Assembly: GCA_943332855.1 (NCBI GenBank) | Contig: CALQRA010000006.1 | Span: 1 to 52,280, forward strand | Source of the DNA: Candidatus Kuenenia stuttgartensis | GTDB lineage: Bacteria; Planctomycetota; Planctomycetia; Pirellulales; UBA1268 | Length of the DNA stretch: 52,280 nt | Reading direction: 5' to 3' | In this document: positions 9,959 to 20,502 of the stretch, one piece after another | Position numbering within the stretch: position 1 is the stretch's first letter | Layout of the letters: the number at the start of each line of letters is the position of its first letter | Made by a program: the position numbers and the translations under genes | Notes under the pieces: generated by a model | The model's input: the letters and a program-made list of their open reading frames with translations, nothing else | Databases searched by the model: none | Told to the model about the DNA's origin: nothing

Positions 9959-10744
9959 TCAGTCGTCGGCCAGCAGGGCCGCGGCGGCGGCGCCCGGGTC
10001 GGGTTGCTTGAGCAGCGACTCGCCGACGAGCATCGCCCCGATCCCAGCCGCCTCGAGCCGGCGGACATCCCCACGGGTGCGGATCCCGCTCTCGGCGACG
10101 AGCGTGCAGCGCTCGGGAAGACGTGAGCGGAGCGAGAGAACATGACCGAGATCGGTCGTCATCGTGCGGAGATCGCGGTTGTTGATCCCCACGAGCGTGG
10201 CGCCGAGATCAAGGACGCGATCGAGCTGGCTCTCGTCGTGGAGTTCCACCAGCGGCGTCATGCCGAGATCGAGGATCTCGGCGTACAGGCTGCGGAGGAG
10301 ACAGTCGTCGAGACACTCGGCGATGAGGAGGACGGCGTCAGCGCCATGGACCCGCGCCTCGATCACCTGGCGACGGTCGACGACGAACTCCTTCCGCAGC
10401 ACTGGCAGTGAGACCGCCGCGCGGGCCGCGACGAGATCGGCCAGCGTCCCGCCGAACCCCTCTCCGTCGGTGAGGACCGAGAGGGCCGAAGCGCCGCCGC
10501 GTTCGTAGGCCCGCACCACCTCCTCGACGGTCGCGCCGGGGCGGATCTCCCCCGCCGACGGGCTGCGGCGCTTGAACTCGGCGATCAGACGGATCGCCCC
10601 GGGGCGGGAGACGGCGGCGAAGAAGTCGCGCACGGGGGGCGCCTCGGCCAGACGCCGGCGCAGGCTCGCCGTCGACTCCAGCGCCTCGGCGGCAGCGACC
10701 TCACGGCGCTTTCGTTCGACGATCCGCTCGAGGATGGTGGCCAT
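9959..10744 (-). CDS. trpC: Indole-3-glycerol phosphate synthase
   Basis: 261-residue TIM-barrel enzyme of tryptophan synthesis that converts CdRP to indole-3-glycerol phosphate. The family motifs run in order: [13 protein letters not shown] (catalytic Glu/Lys and phosphate contact), [30 protein letters not shown] and VAESGI. The ATG at 10744 starts the usual [13 protein letters not shown] segment; an upstream in-frame ATG at 10780 would add an unlikely hydrophobic stretch. It is the only tryptophan-specific gene seen here apart from the glutamine amidotransferase at 38639. It is followed downstream by the convergent response regulator and is 82 bases from the stop of purH. Confidence 0.95.
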   Translation of the reverse strand: MATILERIVERKRREVAAAEALESTASLRRRLAEAPPVRDFFAAVSRPGAIRLIAEFKRRSPSAGEIRPGATVEEVVRAYERGGASALSVLTDGEGFGGTLADLVAARAAVSLPVLRKEFVVDRRQVIEARVHGADAVLLIAECLDDCLLRSLYAEILDLGMTPLVELHDESQLDRVLDLGATLVGINNRDLRTMTTDLGHVLSLRSRLPERCTLVAESGIRTRGDVRRLEAAGIGAMLVGESLLKQPDPGAAAAALLADD

Positions 10745-10826
10745 GGCGGGAACCAAGACGGGGACCAAAATGGGAATCACACCGGAGTATGGACGACGGG
10801 GGGCGCGGAGCGATGGCTCCGCGGGA

Positions 10827-12491
10827 TCAGTGGCGGAAGTGCCGGCGGGCGGTGAATACCATCGGGATCCCCGCCTCGTCGGCGGCGGCGATCACCTCGG
10901 CATCGCGCTTCGAACCGCCGGGCTGAACGATCGCCGCGATCCCGGCCCGGGCGATGAGCGGGATCGAGTCGGCAAACGGGAAGAACGCGTCGGACGCGAG
11001 GACGCCGCCGCGCGCCCGGACCCCCGCCTTCTCCAAGGCGATCCGGGTGGCGTCGACGCGGCTGGTCTGACCGATGCCGGCGCCGACGAGGCTCGGTCCC
11101 TGGCAGACGGCAATGGCGTTGCTCGTCAACCGCCTGACGACGGTGAAGGCGAAGTCGAGGACCGGCGTGAGCTCCGGGGACGGCGCCTTTTTCGTCACCA
11201 CCTTCCAGGTCGCGGGATCGTCGCAGCCATCGTCGGGGCGCTGGGCGAGGATCGCGCCGGCGACGCTCCGCAGCTCGAGGCCGTGGGTCGGCTCCCAGGG
11301 GTCGCCGGCCGGCACCTCGACGAGGCGGACACTCGCCTTCCAGGTCGGCTTTGTCGTCAGCAGCTCCACCGCCGCCGGATCGAACGCCGGCGCGGCGATC
11401 ACTTCAACGAACAACCCAGGCTGGAGGAGCAGCTCGGCGCAGGCCCGGTCGAATCGCCGATTCACCGCCACGATCGAGCCGAAGGCGCTCGTCGGGTCGG
11501 CCGCCATGGCGGTGGCCAGGGCCCCGTCGATCGTCGACCCCGTGGCGGCGCCACAGGGATTGGTGTGCTTGACGACGATCGCGGCGGGGGGCCCGAGGAG
11601 CCCGGCGAGGCGCGTGGCGCCGTCGAGATCGAGGAGGTTGTTGTAGGAGAGCTCCTTCCCGCAGAGCTGCTTGAGACCGGCGAGGCCGACGCGCCCGCCG
11701 GCCGGGGCGTAGAGCGCCGCCGATTGGTGCGGATTCTCGCCGTAGCGAAGCGCGAGGCACTCCTGGAGCTCGAGGGAGAAACGGGCGGGGAGCGGAGCGG
11801 CATCGGGGGTGCCGGTCGCGGGGGGCAGGGCCCGGGGCGCGGGCTCGGCGACGAGCCCGGCATGCCGGGCCATCCAGGCGGCGATCGCCGTGTCATAGGC
11901 GGCGGTCCGCTCAAAGGCCCGGGCCGCGAGCAGGCGCCTTTCGGCGATCGTCGAGCCGCCCCGGGCGATCATCGCGATGAGCTCGGGATACTGATCGGGC
12001 CCGGTGACCACAGCCGCGAAGGCATGGTTCTTGGCTGCCGCCCGAACGAGGCTCGGGCCGCCGATGTCGATCAGCTCGATGGCATCGGCCGGCCGGCAGT
12101 CGGGCTGCGCGACGATCGCCTCGAAGGGATAGAGATTGACGATCACCGCATCGATCGGCCCGATGCCGTGGCGGGCCACGATGTCGATGTCATCGGGGCG
12201 GTCGCGGCGATAGAGGAGCCCGGCGAAGATGTTGGGATGGAGCGTCTTCACCCGGCCGTCGAGGATCTCGGGGAAACCGGTGACTGCGGCGACGTCGGTA
12301 ACCTTGACGCCATGTGCCTCAAGGGCCCGAGCCGTGCCGCCGGTGCTGACGACCTCGATCCGAGCCGATTTCAACGCGGTGGCGAGCTGATCGAGGCCCG
12401 CTTTGTCGTAGACGCTCACGAGCACCCGCCGCAGCGGGATCGGATCGGCAACGGGAACTGGCGAGGGCAAAGCGTGGTGGGGTGTGCTCAT
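10827..12491 (-). CDS. purH: Bifunctional AICAR transformylase/IMP cyclohydrolase
   Basis: 554 residues, close to the family's usual ~520, catalysing the last two steps of IMP synthesis. The N-terminal MGS-like cyclohydrolase domain shows [34 protein letters not shown] and VIVNLYPFE. The C-terminal transformylase domain shows [31 protein letters not shown] and the C-terminal [11 protein letters not shown] short Pro-rich N-terminal extension precedes the core. It is upstream of trpC on the same strand and could be co-transcribed with it, an odd pairing of purine and tryptophan genes. Confidence 0.97.
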   Translation of the reverse strand: MSTPHHALPSPVPVADPIPLRRVLVSVYDKAGLDQLATALKSARIEVVSTGGTARALEAHGVKVTDVAAVTGFPEILDGRVKTLHPNIFAGLLYRRDRPDDIDIVARHGIGPIDAVIVNLYPFEAIVAQPDCRPADAIELIDIGGPSLVRAAAKNHAFAAVVTGPDQYPELIAMIARGGSTIAERRLLAARAFERTAAYDTAIAAWMARHAGLVAEPAPRALPPATGTPDAAPLPARFSLELQECLALRYGENPHQSAALYAPAGGRVGLAGLKQLCGKELSYNNLLDLDGATRLAGLLGPPAAIVVKHTNPCGAATGSTIDGALATAMAADPTSAFGSIVAVNRRFDRACAELLLQPGLFVEVIAAPAFDPAAVELLTTKPTWKASVRLVEVPAGDPWEPTHGLELRSVAGAILAQRPDDGCDDPATWKVVTKKAPSPELTPVLDFAFTVVRRLTSNAIAVCQGPSLVGAGIGQTSRVDATRIALEKAGVRARGGVLASDAFFPFADSIPLIARAGIAAIVQPGGSKRDAEVIAAADEAGIPMVFTARRHFRH

Positions 12492-12554
12492 GCGGGGATT
12501 AGACCGGCCAGGGGCGGCTCGGAAAAGGGTCGAGTGCCGCCGCCGCGGGGGAGC

Positions 12555-13472
12555 CTAGGCGGCCGGGAGCCTCACCTCCATAACGGTCCCTCGCCGGCCG
12601 GGGCGGCCGCTGACGCTGACCCGGCCGCGCAGCTGGGCGACGATCGACTTCACGAGGTACAGCCCCAGGCCCGTTCCCGGCGTCGATCGTTCCAGTTCGT
12701 TCCCCAGCCGGACGAATCGCGCGAAGATCTGCGTCCGATCGGCCGGCGGGATGCCGGGGCCGTTGTCGCTGACGCGCACGATCAGCTGGCGCCCCTCCTT
12801 CCAATCCACCCCTATTTCGACCTCCGGATCGGGGAGCGAGTACTTGACGGCGTTATCGACGAGATTCCGAAACACGATCTCGAGATCAGCCGACCGGCCG
12901 CGGACCTGCGGGATCGCGCCGTCGGGCACAGGCACGATCCGAATCCGTTCCGGCGCGACGCCGTAGCGCACCGCCACGCCGTCCCGTGCCGCCCGTAGGA
13001 TCGGCTCGAGCTCGCACGACTGTTCGTCCCAGCGTGGCCGCCTCTGCGTCTTGGCAGCATCGAGGAGATGATCGATGAGGGTGTCGAGACGCTCGACGTC
13101 CTTGAGCATGAAGCGGTTGAAATCGGCCTGCTGCTCGGGCGACACCTGGCGGCGATTGAGCGTCTGGAGATAGAGCTTGAGCGATGCCAGCGGGCTCTTC
13201 AGTTCGTGGGTCACGCTGTCGATGAAGTTGCTCTGCCGCTGGGAGAGGGCGATCGCCTTCACCGTCAGGAAGAGGTAGACGATGACGCCGATGAGGAGGA
13301 GCACGAGGAGGGCGACGCCGACGCCGAGGATCACCCAATAGAAGGCGGCGTTCCCCGAACCGAAGGCCGCGGCGATGCTGACGAGCACCCAGCCCACCCC
13401 GAGCGCGAGGATCGACCCGATGAGCACCACCCCCAGGAGGATCGGCCAACCGATCGAGCGGCGTGGTTCCAT
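12555..13472 (-). CDS. Membrane sensor histidine kinase, minimal sensor region
   Basis: 305 residues. Two transmembrane segments (about residues 9-32 and 45-70) enclose only a dozen residues, so there is almost no extracytoplasmic sensor. The dimerisation helix has the H-box SVTHELKSPLASLK, followed by an HATPase domain with DNAVKYS (N box), DNGPGIP (G1) and GTGLGLYLVK (G2). The frame is open to 14105, but residues before ATG 13472 (MEPRRSIGWP) overlap the divergent gene at 13615 and do not look coding. No clear ribosome binding site is seen. It could phosphorylate the regulator at 9091; this is proximity-based inference. Confidence 0.88.
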   Translation of the reverse strand: MEPRRSIGWPILLGVVLIGSILALGVGWVLVSIAAAFGSGNAAFYWVILGVGVALLVLLLIGVIVYLFLTVKAIALSQRQSNFIDSVTHELKSPLASLKLYLQTLNRRQVSPEQQADFNRFMLKDVERLDTLIDHLLDAAKTQRRPRWDEQSCELEPILRAARDGVAVRYGVAPERIRIVPVPDGAIPQVRGRSADLEIVFRNLVDNAVKYSLPDPEVEIGVDWKEGRQLIVRVSDNGPGIPPADRTQIFARFVRLGNELERSTPGTGLGLYLVKSIVAQLRGRVSVSGRPGRRGTVMEVRLPAA

Positions 13473-13565
13473 CGATGGCGCTCGAGGAGACGGGGGGGAA
13501 CGGCGGAGCCGAGGACTAGTCTGCCGCGGATCGGGGCCCCCATCCAGCATCCCCGCGCCGCCGGC

Positions 13566-13571
13566 TATAAT
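13566..13571 (+). promoter_or_regulatory. Candidate -10 element TATAAT
   Basis: A perfect TATAAT in GGCTATAATGGG, 43 bases before the ATG at 13615 in the divergent gap between the histidine kinase and the next gene. The -35 position (TCCAGC, 13543-13548, 17-base spacer) is poor. Confidence 0.4.
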
Positions 13572-13614
13572 GGGTTGATTCTCCCTGCCGTGCCCCCCTT
13601 CCAGCCCTGCCCCC

Positions 13615-14139
13615 ATGCCGTCGTCATCCCGGTCGGCCAAACCCCGCCCACCGGTCATCCTCGCCTTCGGCGGGGCCGAGGTGCGGTTTGACTGGCAGGG
13701 CGACCGCTGGGCGCATGCTGTGCGTTTCGAGGGCGGCCTGGGGAGGGGAACCGAGGGGTGGCATTCCTTTGAAGGCCCCCACCCCGGCGACGACGACCGC
13801 TGGCCCGCTTCACCGGTGTTCGCCGAACTCCACACCCATCCCATCGCGGGGGGCATCGCCGTGATGGGGTTGGGACTGGCCGGCCGCTCCCACTTCTCCG
13901 TGAGTGTGGGCGCCGATCCAGCGGCCCCCAGCGCGATCCGCTTCGACCTCGCCGCCCGGATCCAAGAGCCCCCGAACTGGCTCGGTTCCACGTACCGATC
14001 GGATGGACCGGCCGCGACGATCCTCCGGGTGGAACCGCTCTCGCTCGCTGCCTCCCCCCTCCCCCGGACGGTCGAGTGGTCGTATCGCATCGGCCCACAC
14101 GGCATCGAACCGCTGGGCGGTGCCCGGCTCGGCGCCTAA
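13615..14139 (+). CDS. Conserved-looking hypothetical protein
   Basis: 174 residues with no signal peptide or membrane segment. The body alternates short beta-like stretches (VILAFGGAEVRFDW, SHFSVSVGA, VEWSYRIG) and carries ELHTHPIAGGIAVMGLGLAG in the middle. HTHP resembles a metal or active-site loop, but no family could be assigned. Codon use is like neighbouring genes and a TATAAT sits 43 bases upstream. The function is unknown; a beta-sandwich fold is a guess from the residue pattern. Confidence 0.6.
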   Translation: MPSSSRSAKPRPPVILAFGGAEVRFDWQGDRWAHAVRFEGGLGRGTEGWHSFEGPHPGDDDRWPASPVFAELHTHPIAGGIAVMGLGLAGRSHFSVSVGADPAAPSAIRFDLAARIQEPPNWLGSTYRSDGPAATILRVEPLSLAASPLPRTVEWSYRIGPHGIEPLGGARLGA

Positions 14140-14328
14140 GCCCCCGGGCTTGGCTTGAATCCCGACGGTCGATCGGTCACATTCGACAGGTGCGACCCTG
14201 TTGGCCGGCGGGATCGGATCCCCACGGCGGCACCATTCCCGTCCCCCCCTGAAGAAGCAGCTTCGCGGGAGTCTGCTGGCAGCCTGGTCGGTGCCTGCGG
14301 CGAGCCCCGGAGCAGCCTGGAACCTTTC

Positions 14329-15015
14329 ATGTTCGACGTCATCGAGCGCCTCAAGTCCGAGTGGACCGACAAGTACGTCGTCGTCAGTTCCCCCGCGCCC
14401 GAGTTGGCCCGCTTTTCCCGGACCACGGGGATCGTGAGGACGGTCAACATGAACGGCCGCTGTCTCGTCGAGTTCGACCAGTTCAACAACACCGGCTGGT
14501 ACGACATCGACCCGGCCTGCCTGAAGATCGTTCCGAAGCCGGAACCAAAACCGGCCGAATCGAAGGAACAAAAGGCGGCTCCCGCGGCCAAGGCCCCGGC
14601 AGCTCCGAAGCTGGCCGGAGCCGAGAAGCCGGCAGCGAAGCCCGCCGCAGCCGGCAAACCCTCGACCGCGGACATCCTCGCCGCCGCCCGCGCCAAGGCT
14701 GCCGGGGGCGCAGCTCCTACCGCCGCGGCAAAGCCCGCCGCGGCCGGCAAGCCCTCGACCGCCGACATCCTCGCCGCGGCCCGTGCCAAGGCGACGCCTG
14801 GCGCCAAGCCTTCCACGGCGGAGATTCTCGCCCGCGCCCGCGCGGCCAAGGCTGCACCCGCGCCGGAAGCTGCGGAGCCACCGAGCGAGATCGCGTCTGA
14901 AGCACCGATCACCAAGCCTGCCGCTGCCGCGAAGAAACCCTCCACCGACGGCGCCCGCCCGACCACCACGGCGGAGAAGCTCGCGTGGTGTCGCGCCCAC
15001 GACGGACAGGGTTGA
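14329..15015 (+). CDS. Protein with SH3-like N-terminus and STADILAAARAK repeats
   Basis: 228 residues. An N-terminal globular segment (1-65; MFDVIERLKSEWTDKYV... GIVRTVNMNGRCLVEFD) looks like a small SH3-like beta-barrel. An Ala/Lys/Pro-rich linker carries three copies of a motif, KPSTADILAAARAKA, KPSTADILAAARAKA and KPSTAEILARARAAKA, and a degenerate final KKPSTDGARP. The end is TTAEKLAWCRAHDGQG. The repeats may be short docking helices between disordered spacers. The frame is open from 14155, but ATG 14329 gives the conserved-looking start. I recall similar motifs in planctomycetal proteins but know no assigned function. Confidence 0.75.
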   Translation: MFDVIERLKSEWTDKYVVVSSPAPELARFSRTTGIVRTVNMNGRCLVEFDQFNNTGWYDIDPACLKIVPKPEPKPAESKEQKAAPAAKAPAAPKLAGAEKPAAKPAAAGKPSTADILAAARAKAAGGAAPTAAAKPAAAGKPSTADILAAARAKATPGAKPSTAEILARARAAKAAPAPEAAEPPSEIASEAPITKPAAAAKKPSTDGARPTTTAEKLAWCRAHDGQG

Positions 15016-15576
15016 AGGTTGGTGTGGGCTGAGGTTGGGCTGACGGTTGTCTCGCTTGTCCAGCTCAAGCGACGATCCGCTCCCAGTCGATCGACCGCAA
15101 CGTCACCGCAATCCGTTCGTCTCGTCCGCGGAATCCCGCGGGGGCTGAAAAAACCTGAACGAGCCCGAAGAATTGTTTGACTCGTGCGAGCGTCGCTCCA
15201 TAATGGCGACGTCGGATCGGCACGGGCCTCTCCCGCAGCGGAAAACGCAATCGCTGCGGGGCCAATTGTTTCGGTCGATGCCGGGTGTCGAGCCGGTCGG
15301 ATCGACAGGGTCCGAAACCGTCCGTTGGTGCTGTCGGTGCCTCAGCTTCTGACCGCCATGGCAGTCGGCCCGACTCGGTTGCCTACCATAACCTGCTGTT
15401 CGAAAACCCGCTGACCGACCTGCCTTTCGCTTTGCTGCTTCCGCGCCCCGCCGATCTGCCTTTCGATCCCCCCGCGCCCCCTGCCTCTCCCTGCCCCCAT
15501 CTCACCCGAGTCCGCGGAGTGTCCGTGGCACCAGCGGGTGAAACCTTCCATTCCCAGTAGGAGTTGTGTCGTTCCG
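15016..15576 (+). other. Long intergenic stretch, no convincing gene
   Basis: About 560 bases with no ORF that looks coding (the frame at 15285-15560 is Pro/Ala-rich and has no initiation signal). It contains a candidate promoter at 15177-15204 and is more AT-rich and C/T-patterned than the genes. It probably forms a long 5' leader for the small gene at 15577. Confidence 0.5.
15177..15204 (+). promoter_or_regulatory. Candidate sigma-70-type promoter
   Basis: TTGACT (15177-15182), a 16-base spacer, then CATAAT (15199-15204). This is one of the better -35/-10 pairs in the window. It faces the gene at 15577 and would produce a leader of about 365 bases. Confidence 0.45.
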
Positions 15577-15804
15577 ATGGCCCGGATTCGCAACGTTTTT
15601 GAAATCATCGAGCTGTACGGTCACGACGAAAACTTCGAGCCGCAGTCGACGTCCGAGTTCACACCCACGAGCGCCCCTGCCGGCTCGAGGCAAAAGCTCG
15701 ACATCCTCGCCGAGCGGATCCAACGCGGCATGCCGCTGTGGCACCCGGAGGACTCGACCGAAACCTCGGCCTCACTCCTTGTCGGCGCCGGCGACAACCG
15801 CTGA
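15577..15804 (+). CDS. Small conserved-looking protein, function unknown
   Basis: 75 residues, hydrophilic, with no signal peptide: MARIRNVFEIIELYG, then a Ser/Thr-rich middle (STSEFTPTSAPAG), then SRQKLDILAERIQRGMPLWHPED. The last segment looks like an amphipathic helix followed by a short fixed motif. TAGGAG at 15557-15562 lies about 14 bases upstream of the ATG, slightly far for a ribosome binding site; an in-frame ATG at 15538 exists but is less likely. I believe similar short proteins occur in other Pirellulales, from memory and unverified. It converges with smpB across a hairpin. Confidence 0.6.
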   Translation: MARIRNVFEIIELYGHDENFEPQSTSEFTPTSAPAGSRQKLDILAERIQRGMPLWHPEDSTETSASLLVGAGDNR

Positions 15805-15877
15805 AGACCATGGCCAACCCCTCACGGTGCGCCGTGGGGTCGGCCAGTATTGATCCCGCATCGGCCCCTCCATCCAG

Positions 15878-15919
15878 CGGCCGTCGCGATCAACGGGTAA
15901 CCGTTTGTCGCGACGGCCG
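15878..15919. terminator. Long hairpin between convergent genes
   Basis: Perfect 12-bp arms (CGGCCGTCGCGA at 15878-15889 and its complement at 15908-15919); the inside can pair further (CAACGG with CCGTTT). There is no long U-tract on either side. Its place between the small gene ending at 15804 and smpB ending at 15985 suits a bidirectional terminator. Confidence 0.6.
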
Positions 15920-15984
15920 TGTTGGTTGGCGCGCTGGCTGGTTGGTGGTTTCCCGCGGTTGCTTTTCTCCGGGCTTCCGCGGCC

Positions 15985-16638
15985 TCAATCGCCGCGCCGG
16001 GCCTTGAGGCCCTGCGCGATTTCGCGGCGGGCCGAATCGTCCTTCAGTTTCTGCCGCTTGTCGTGGAGCTTCCGCCCCCGGCCGATCCCCATCAGGACTT
16101 TCACGCGGCCGTTGGTGAAGTACATCTTCAACGGCACGAGCGTCAGCCCCTTCTCGAACGCCTGCCCAGCGAACTTCCTGATCTCGCGCCGATGGAGGAG
16201 GAGCTTCCGCTGGCGCTTCGGTTTGTGGTTGAGCTGATTCGCCTTCTCGTATTCGGGGATGTCGCAGCCGAGGAGCCAGGCCTCGTCCCCCTCGACCCGC
16301 CCGTAGGCCTCGTCGAGGGACATCCTGCCGGCACGGAGGCTCTTCACCTCGCTCCCCACCAGGGCGATGCCACACTCGAGGGTGTCGATAATCTCGTACT
16401 CATGGCGGGCCTTGCGGTTCTCCGCCACGACCCGCTCGGCCGGCTTCTCGTCCTTGCCTCCCGCTTTGGCAGCCCCCTTGCTCCCTCCGGCTTTGCCGGC
16501 TGATTTCGACTTCCCGGCACCTGGTTGCGTCGGTTTTGGGGCGGGCACGGCAGCTCGAGCTCCGGATCGACTTGGAACGGGGGTGATCCCGACGGTTTTC
16601 CGGCCGGGGTGTCCCCAGGCTACACTGAAAGACTCCAT
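15985..16638 (-). CDS. smpB: SsrA-binding protein SmpB with N-terminal extension
   Basis: tmRNA partner in trans-translation. The SmpB core begins near residue 69 (VVAENRKARHEYEI) and carries ALVGSEVKSLRAGR, CDIPEYEKANQLNH, RKLLLHRREI, PLKMYFTNGRVKV and a basic C-terminal tail (GRGRKLHDKRQ). It is 217 residues against about 155 for the family. The extra ~65 residues at the N-terminus are Lys/Ala/Gly/Pro-rich (GKSKSAGKAGGSKG) and probably disordered. A downstream start is possible, but in-frame ATG or GTG codons before the core are few. The gene is divergent from the SUMF1-domain gene, only 29 bases away. Confidence 0.95.
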   Translation of the reverse strand: MESFSVAWGHPGRKTVGITPVPSRSGARAAVPAPKPTQPGAGKSKSAGKAGGSKGAAKAGGKDEKPAERVVAENRKARHEYEIIDTLECGIALVGSEVKSLRAGRMSLDEAYGRVEGDEAWLLGCDIPEYEKANQLNHKPKRQRKLLLHRREIRKFAGQAFEKGLTLVPLKMYFTNGRVKVLMGIGRGRKLHDKRQKLKDDSARREIAQGLKARRGD

Positions 16639-16667
16639 CCCGAACCTCCGGATTCTATCCTTTCATT

Positions 16668-17921
<1,254 letters not shown>

Positions 17922-18021
17922 ACAACCAGGCCCGGAGGGCGTTCCGCCTCCGCCGGCTGACCATCGAGTCCCTTTCCGGCATGCACGTCGCGCAACCCGT
18001 TCCCCTCATGACGTATTCCCC

Positions 18022-20502
18022 ATGACACGTTTCTCCGGCCGCCCTTTTCTGACCCCGAGCTTCCGGGCCATGCTTCCGCTCCTCGGTCTCCTCCTCTTCG
18101 CTGCCGGCGGGGCGCGGGGCGACCAGTGGCCCGATTGGCGCGGTCCGAACACCGACCGGCATGCCGCCGGCACCGGCTACGTCGACTCCTTCGACCCCGA
18201 GAAGGGGACCAACATCCTCTGGACGAGCGAGGAGGCAGGGGGGATCTCGACACCAGTGATCCTCGATGGCCGGCTCTACACGCTCGTTCGCCACAAGCCG
18301 GGCACGCCCGAGGAAGCGGAGAAGGTCGTCTGCCTCGATGCCGTTACCGGCGCGAAGATCTGGGAGAATGTCTTCAACGTCTACCTCTCCGACGTCCCAT
18401 CGGAGCGCGTCGGCTGGTCGGCGGTGGTCGCCGATCCGGCGACGAAGACGATCTTCGTCCACGGTGTCTGCGGCGCCTTCTCGGCGATCGACGCCGTCAC
18501 CGGCAAGACGAAGTGGAACCGCTCCCTCCATGAGGAGTTCGGCTTCCTCTCCACCTACGGCGGTCGCACAAATATCCCGGTGGTGTTCGAAGACCTCGTC
18601 ATCGCCAGCGCCGTCGTCACCGGCTGGGGCGACACGGCTCGCCCCGCCCATCGCTTCCTCGGGCTCGACGCGAAGACCGGCGAGGTGCGGTGGATGAACG
18701 GCACCAAGGAGCTTCCCGAAGACACCACCTACTCCACCCCGTCGCTGGCCGATTTCGGCGGCCAAGCGGCGCTCGTCTTCGGCTCGAGCGACGGGAGCGT
18801 CTGGAACTTCCAGCCGCGCACCGGCAAGGCCGTCTGGAACTTCAAGCTCTCCCGCCGCGGCCTCAACGTGCCGCCGCTCGTCGAGGGCACGACGATCTAC
18901 ATGTCGCAGGCCGAGGAGAATCTCGACAACACGACGATGGGTTCGGTAACGGCCTTCGACGGCACGGCCGTTCCGCCTGCGGCGCCCGCCGCGGCGGCTC
19001 CCCCGGCGGCGGGCGCCCCCCCGGGGCCTCCGGCCGGTCCCCCCGCGCCCAACACCGACATCACGGCCGTGGCCGTAAAGTGGCAGAAGAAGGGGGTGAT
19101 GGACGGCCGGGCGATGCCGGTGATCATCGGGGAACGGATCTATTTCATCGACGACGGCGCCAAGGTCTTCGTCTTCGACAAGACCACCGGCGAACCGGTC
19201 GGCAAGCCACAGAAACTCCTCGGCACGATCGTCCGCGGCAGCCCCTTGGTCGCCGATGGCAAGCTCTATGTCTGCTCGACCGGCGGCTGGCACGTCCTCG
19301 CCCCGACGGCCGATGGCCTGAAGTTTGTCAACCGGATGCGGCTCCCGGAGGCTGACGAAGTCACCGCCTCGCCGATCGCCTGGAATGGTCGGATCTATCT
19401 GACGACCGGCGAACGGCTGATCTGCATCGGCAAACCCGACGCCAAGGGGAGTGACGGGGCCGTCGAGACCGTCGCCCAGAAGGTCGCCGCCGCCACGGCT
19501 GGCAAGCCCGGCGAACCGACCTCGGTGCAGATCGTTCCCGCCGAGGCCCAGGTCGCTGCCGGTGGCACGGTGAAACTCCGGGCCCGCCTCTTCGACGCGG
19601 CCGGCCGGTTCGTCAAGGAATCACCGGCCGAGTTTACCGCGACCGCCGGCGCGGTGGCGGCCGACGGCACCTACAAGGCGCCGGCCGACAAGCATGCCGC
19701 CGCGATCGTCACGGCCAAGGTCGGCAAGCTCGCGGGCAGGGCGCGGATCCGCTCGATGCCGCCGCTGCCGTGGAAGTTCGACTTCGAGGAGATCACGCTC
19801 GACAAGGATCAGAAGACGGGCGTTGTGAAGGGAGAGCCCCCGCTTCCCTGGATCGGGATGCGGTACCGGCACGTCGTCCGCGAGGTCGACGGCAGCAAGG
19901 TGCTCGTGAAGATCACGACGATCGCCAAGGGGACGCGGTCGCAGGGCTGGATCGGGCCGATCGATCTCCACGACTACCGTGTCCAGGCCGACTTCCGCGC
20001 CGCGGAATCGGGGGTCGGCAAGCCGGGCGACCCGGCCACGCCGACCGCCGGCAACGCCGCCAAACCGGCCGGCAGCGATGCCGAAGCTTTTGCCAAGGCG
20101 TTTGGGAATCCGGCGGCGCTCGAGAAGGCCCGGATGCCCGACATGGGGATCATCGCCCAGCGTTACACGCTCGATCTGATGGGGGCGAGCCAGCAACTCC
20201 AGCTCCGCACCTGGCCCCCGCAGGTCGCCACCCACTTCTCCAAGACCGTCCCCTTCGCCTGGGAGGCGGGGAAGTGGTACACGCTCCTCCTCGAGGCCCG
20301 CACGTCGCCCGAGGGGGCGGTTGTGCGTGGCAAGGTCTGGCCCCGCGGCGAGGCCGAACCTACCGCATGGACGATCGAAGGCGTCCATGCCGGCGGCAAC
20401 CTCCAAGGGAGCCCCGGCTTCTTCGGCCAATCGAAGGACTCTGAAATCTTCATCGACAACGTGTCGGTCTCCCCCGTCACCCCAGGGAACAAGCAGCCAT
20501 GA
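18022..20502 (+). CDS. Exported PQQ-type beta-propeller protein with C-terminal domains
   Basis: 826 residues. A signal peptide (MLPLLGLLLFAAGGARG) precedes DQWPDWRGPNTDR, the usual start of planctomycetal PQQ-like propellers. Repeated blades follow (VVCLDAVTGAKIWENVF, IDAVTGKTKWNRS, LDAKTGEVRWMNG, FQPRTGKAVWNFK, KVFVFDKTTGEP). A Pro/Ala-rich insert (about residues 320-350) interrupts the propeller. A Big-like segment (about 500-570, VQIVPAEAQVAAGGTVKLRA) and a C-terminal beta-sandwich of LamG/DUF1080 appearance complete the protein. Blades of this type need not bind PQQ. Its stop overlaps the start of the next propeller gene (ATGA), so the two are translationally coupled. The start at 18022 best places the signal peptide. 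Confidence 0.85.
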   Translation: MTRFSGRPFLTPSFRAMLPLLGLLLFAAGGARGDQWPDWRGPNTDRHAAGTGYVDSFDPEKGTNILWTSEEAGGISTPVILDGRLYTLVRHKPGTPEEAEKVVCLDAVTGAKIWENVFNVYLSDVPSERVGWSAVVADPATKTIFVHGVCGAFSAIDAVTGKTKWNRSLHEEFGFLSTYGGRTNIPVVFEDLVIASAVVTGWGDTARPAHRFLGLDAKTGEVRWMNGTKELPEDTTYSTPSLADFGGQAALVFGSSDGSVWNFQPRTGKAVWNFKLSRRGLNVPPLVEGTTIYMSQAEENLDNTTMGSVTAFDGTAVPPAAPAAAAPPAAGAPPGPPAGPPAPNTDITAVAVKWQKKGVMDGRAMPVIIGERIYFIDDGAKVFVFDKTTGEPVGKPQKLLGTIVRGSPLVADGKLYVCSTGGWHVLAPTADGLKFVNRMRLPEADEVTASPIAWNGRIYLTTGERLICIGKPDAKGSDGAVETVAQKVAAATAGKPGEPTSVQIVPAEAQVAAGGTVKLRARLFDAAGRFVKESPAEFTATAGAVAADGTYKAPADKHAAAIVTAKVGKLAGRARIRSMPPLPWKFDFEEITLDKDQKTGVVKGEPPLPWIGMRYRHVVREVDGSKVLVKITTIAKGTRSQGWIGPIDLHDYRVQADFRAAESGVGKPGDPATPTAGNAAKPAGSDAEAFAKAFGNPAALEKARMPDMGIIAQRYTLDLMGASQQLQLRTWPPQVATHFSKTVPFAWEAGKWYTLLLEARTSPEGAVVRGKVWPRGEAEPTAWTIEGVHAGGNLQGSPGFFGQSKDSEIFIDNVSVSPVTPGNKQP

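Noticed and set aside
10572..12998. 808-residue ORF antisense to purH and trpC
   Set aside because: purH motifs are unambiguous on the other strand.
13473..14105. N-terminal extension of the histidine kinase to 14105
   Set aside because: It overlaps a divergent gene, and the residues are Pro/Arg-rich without conserved features.
15285..15560. 91-residue ORF in the long intergenic stretch
   Set aside because: No ribosome binding site and biased Pro/Ala/Ser composition.
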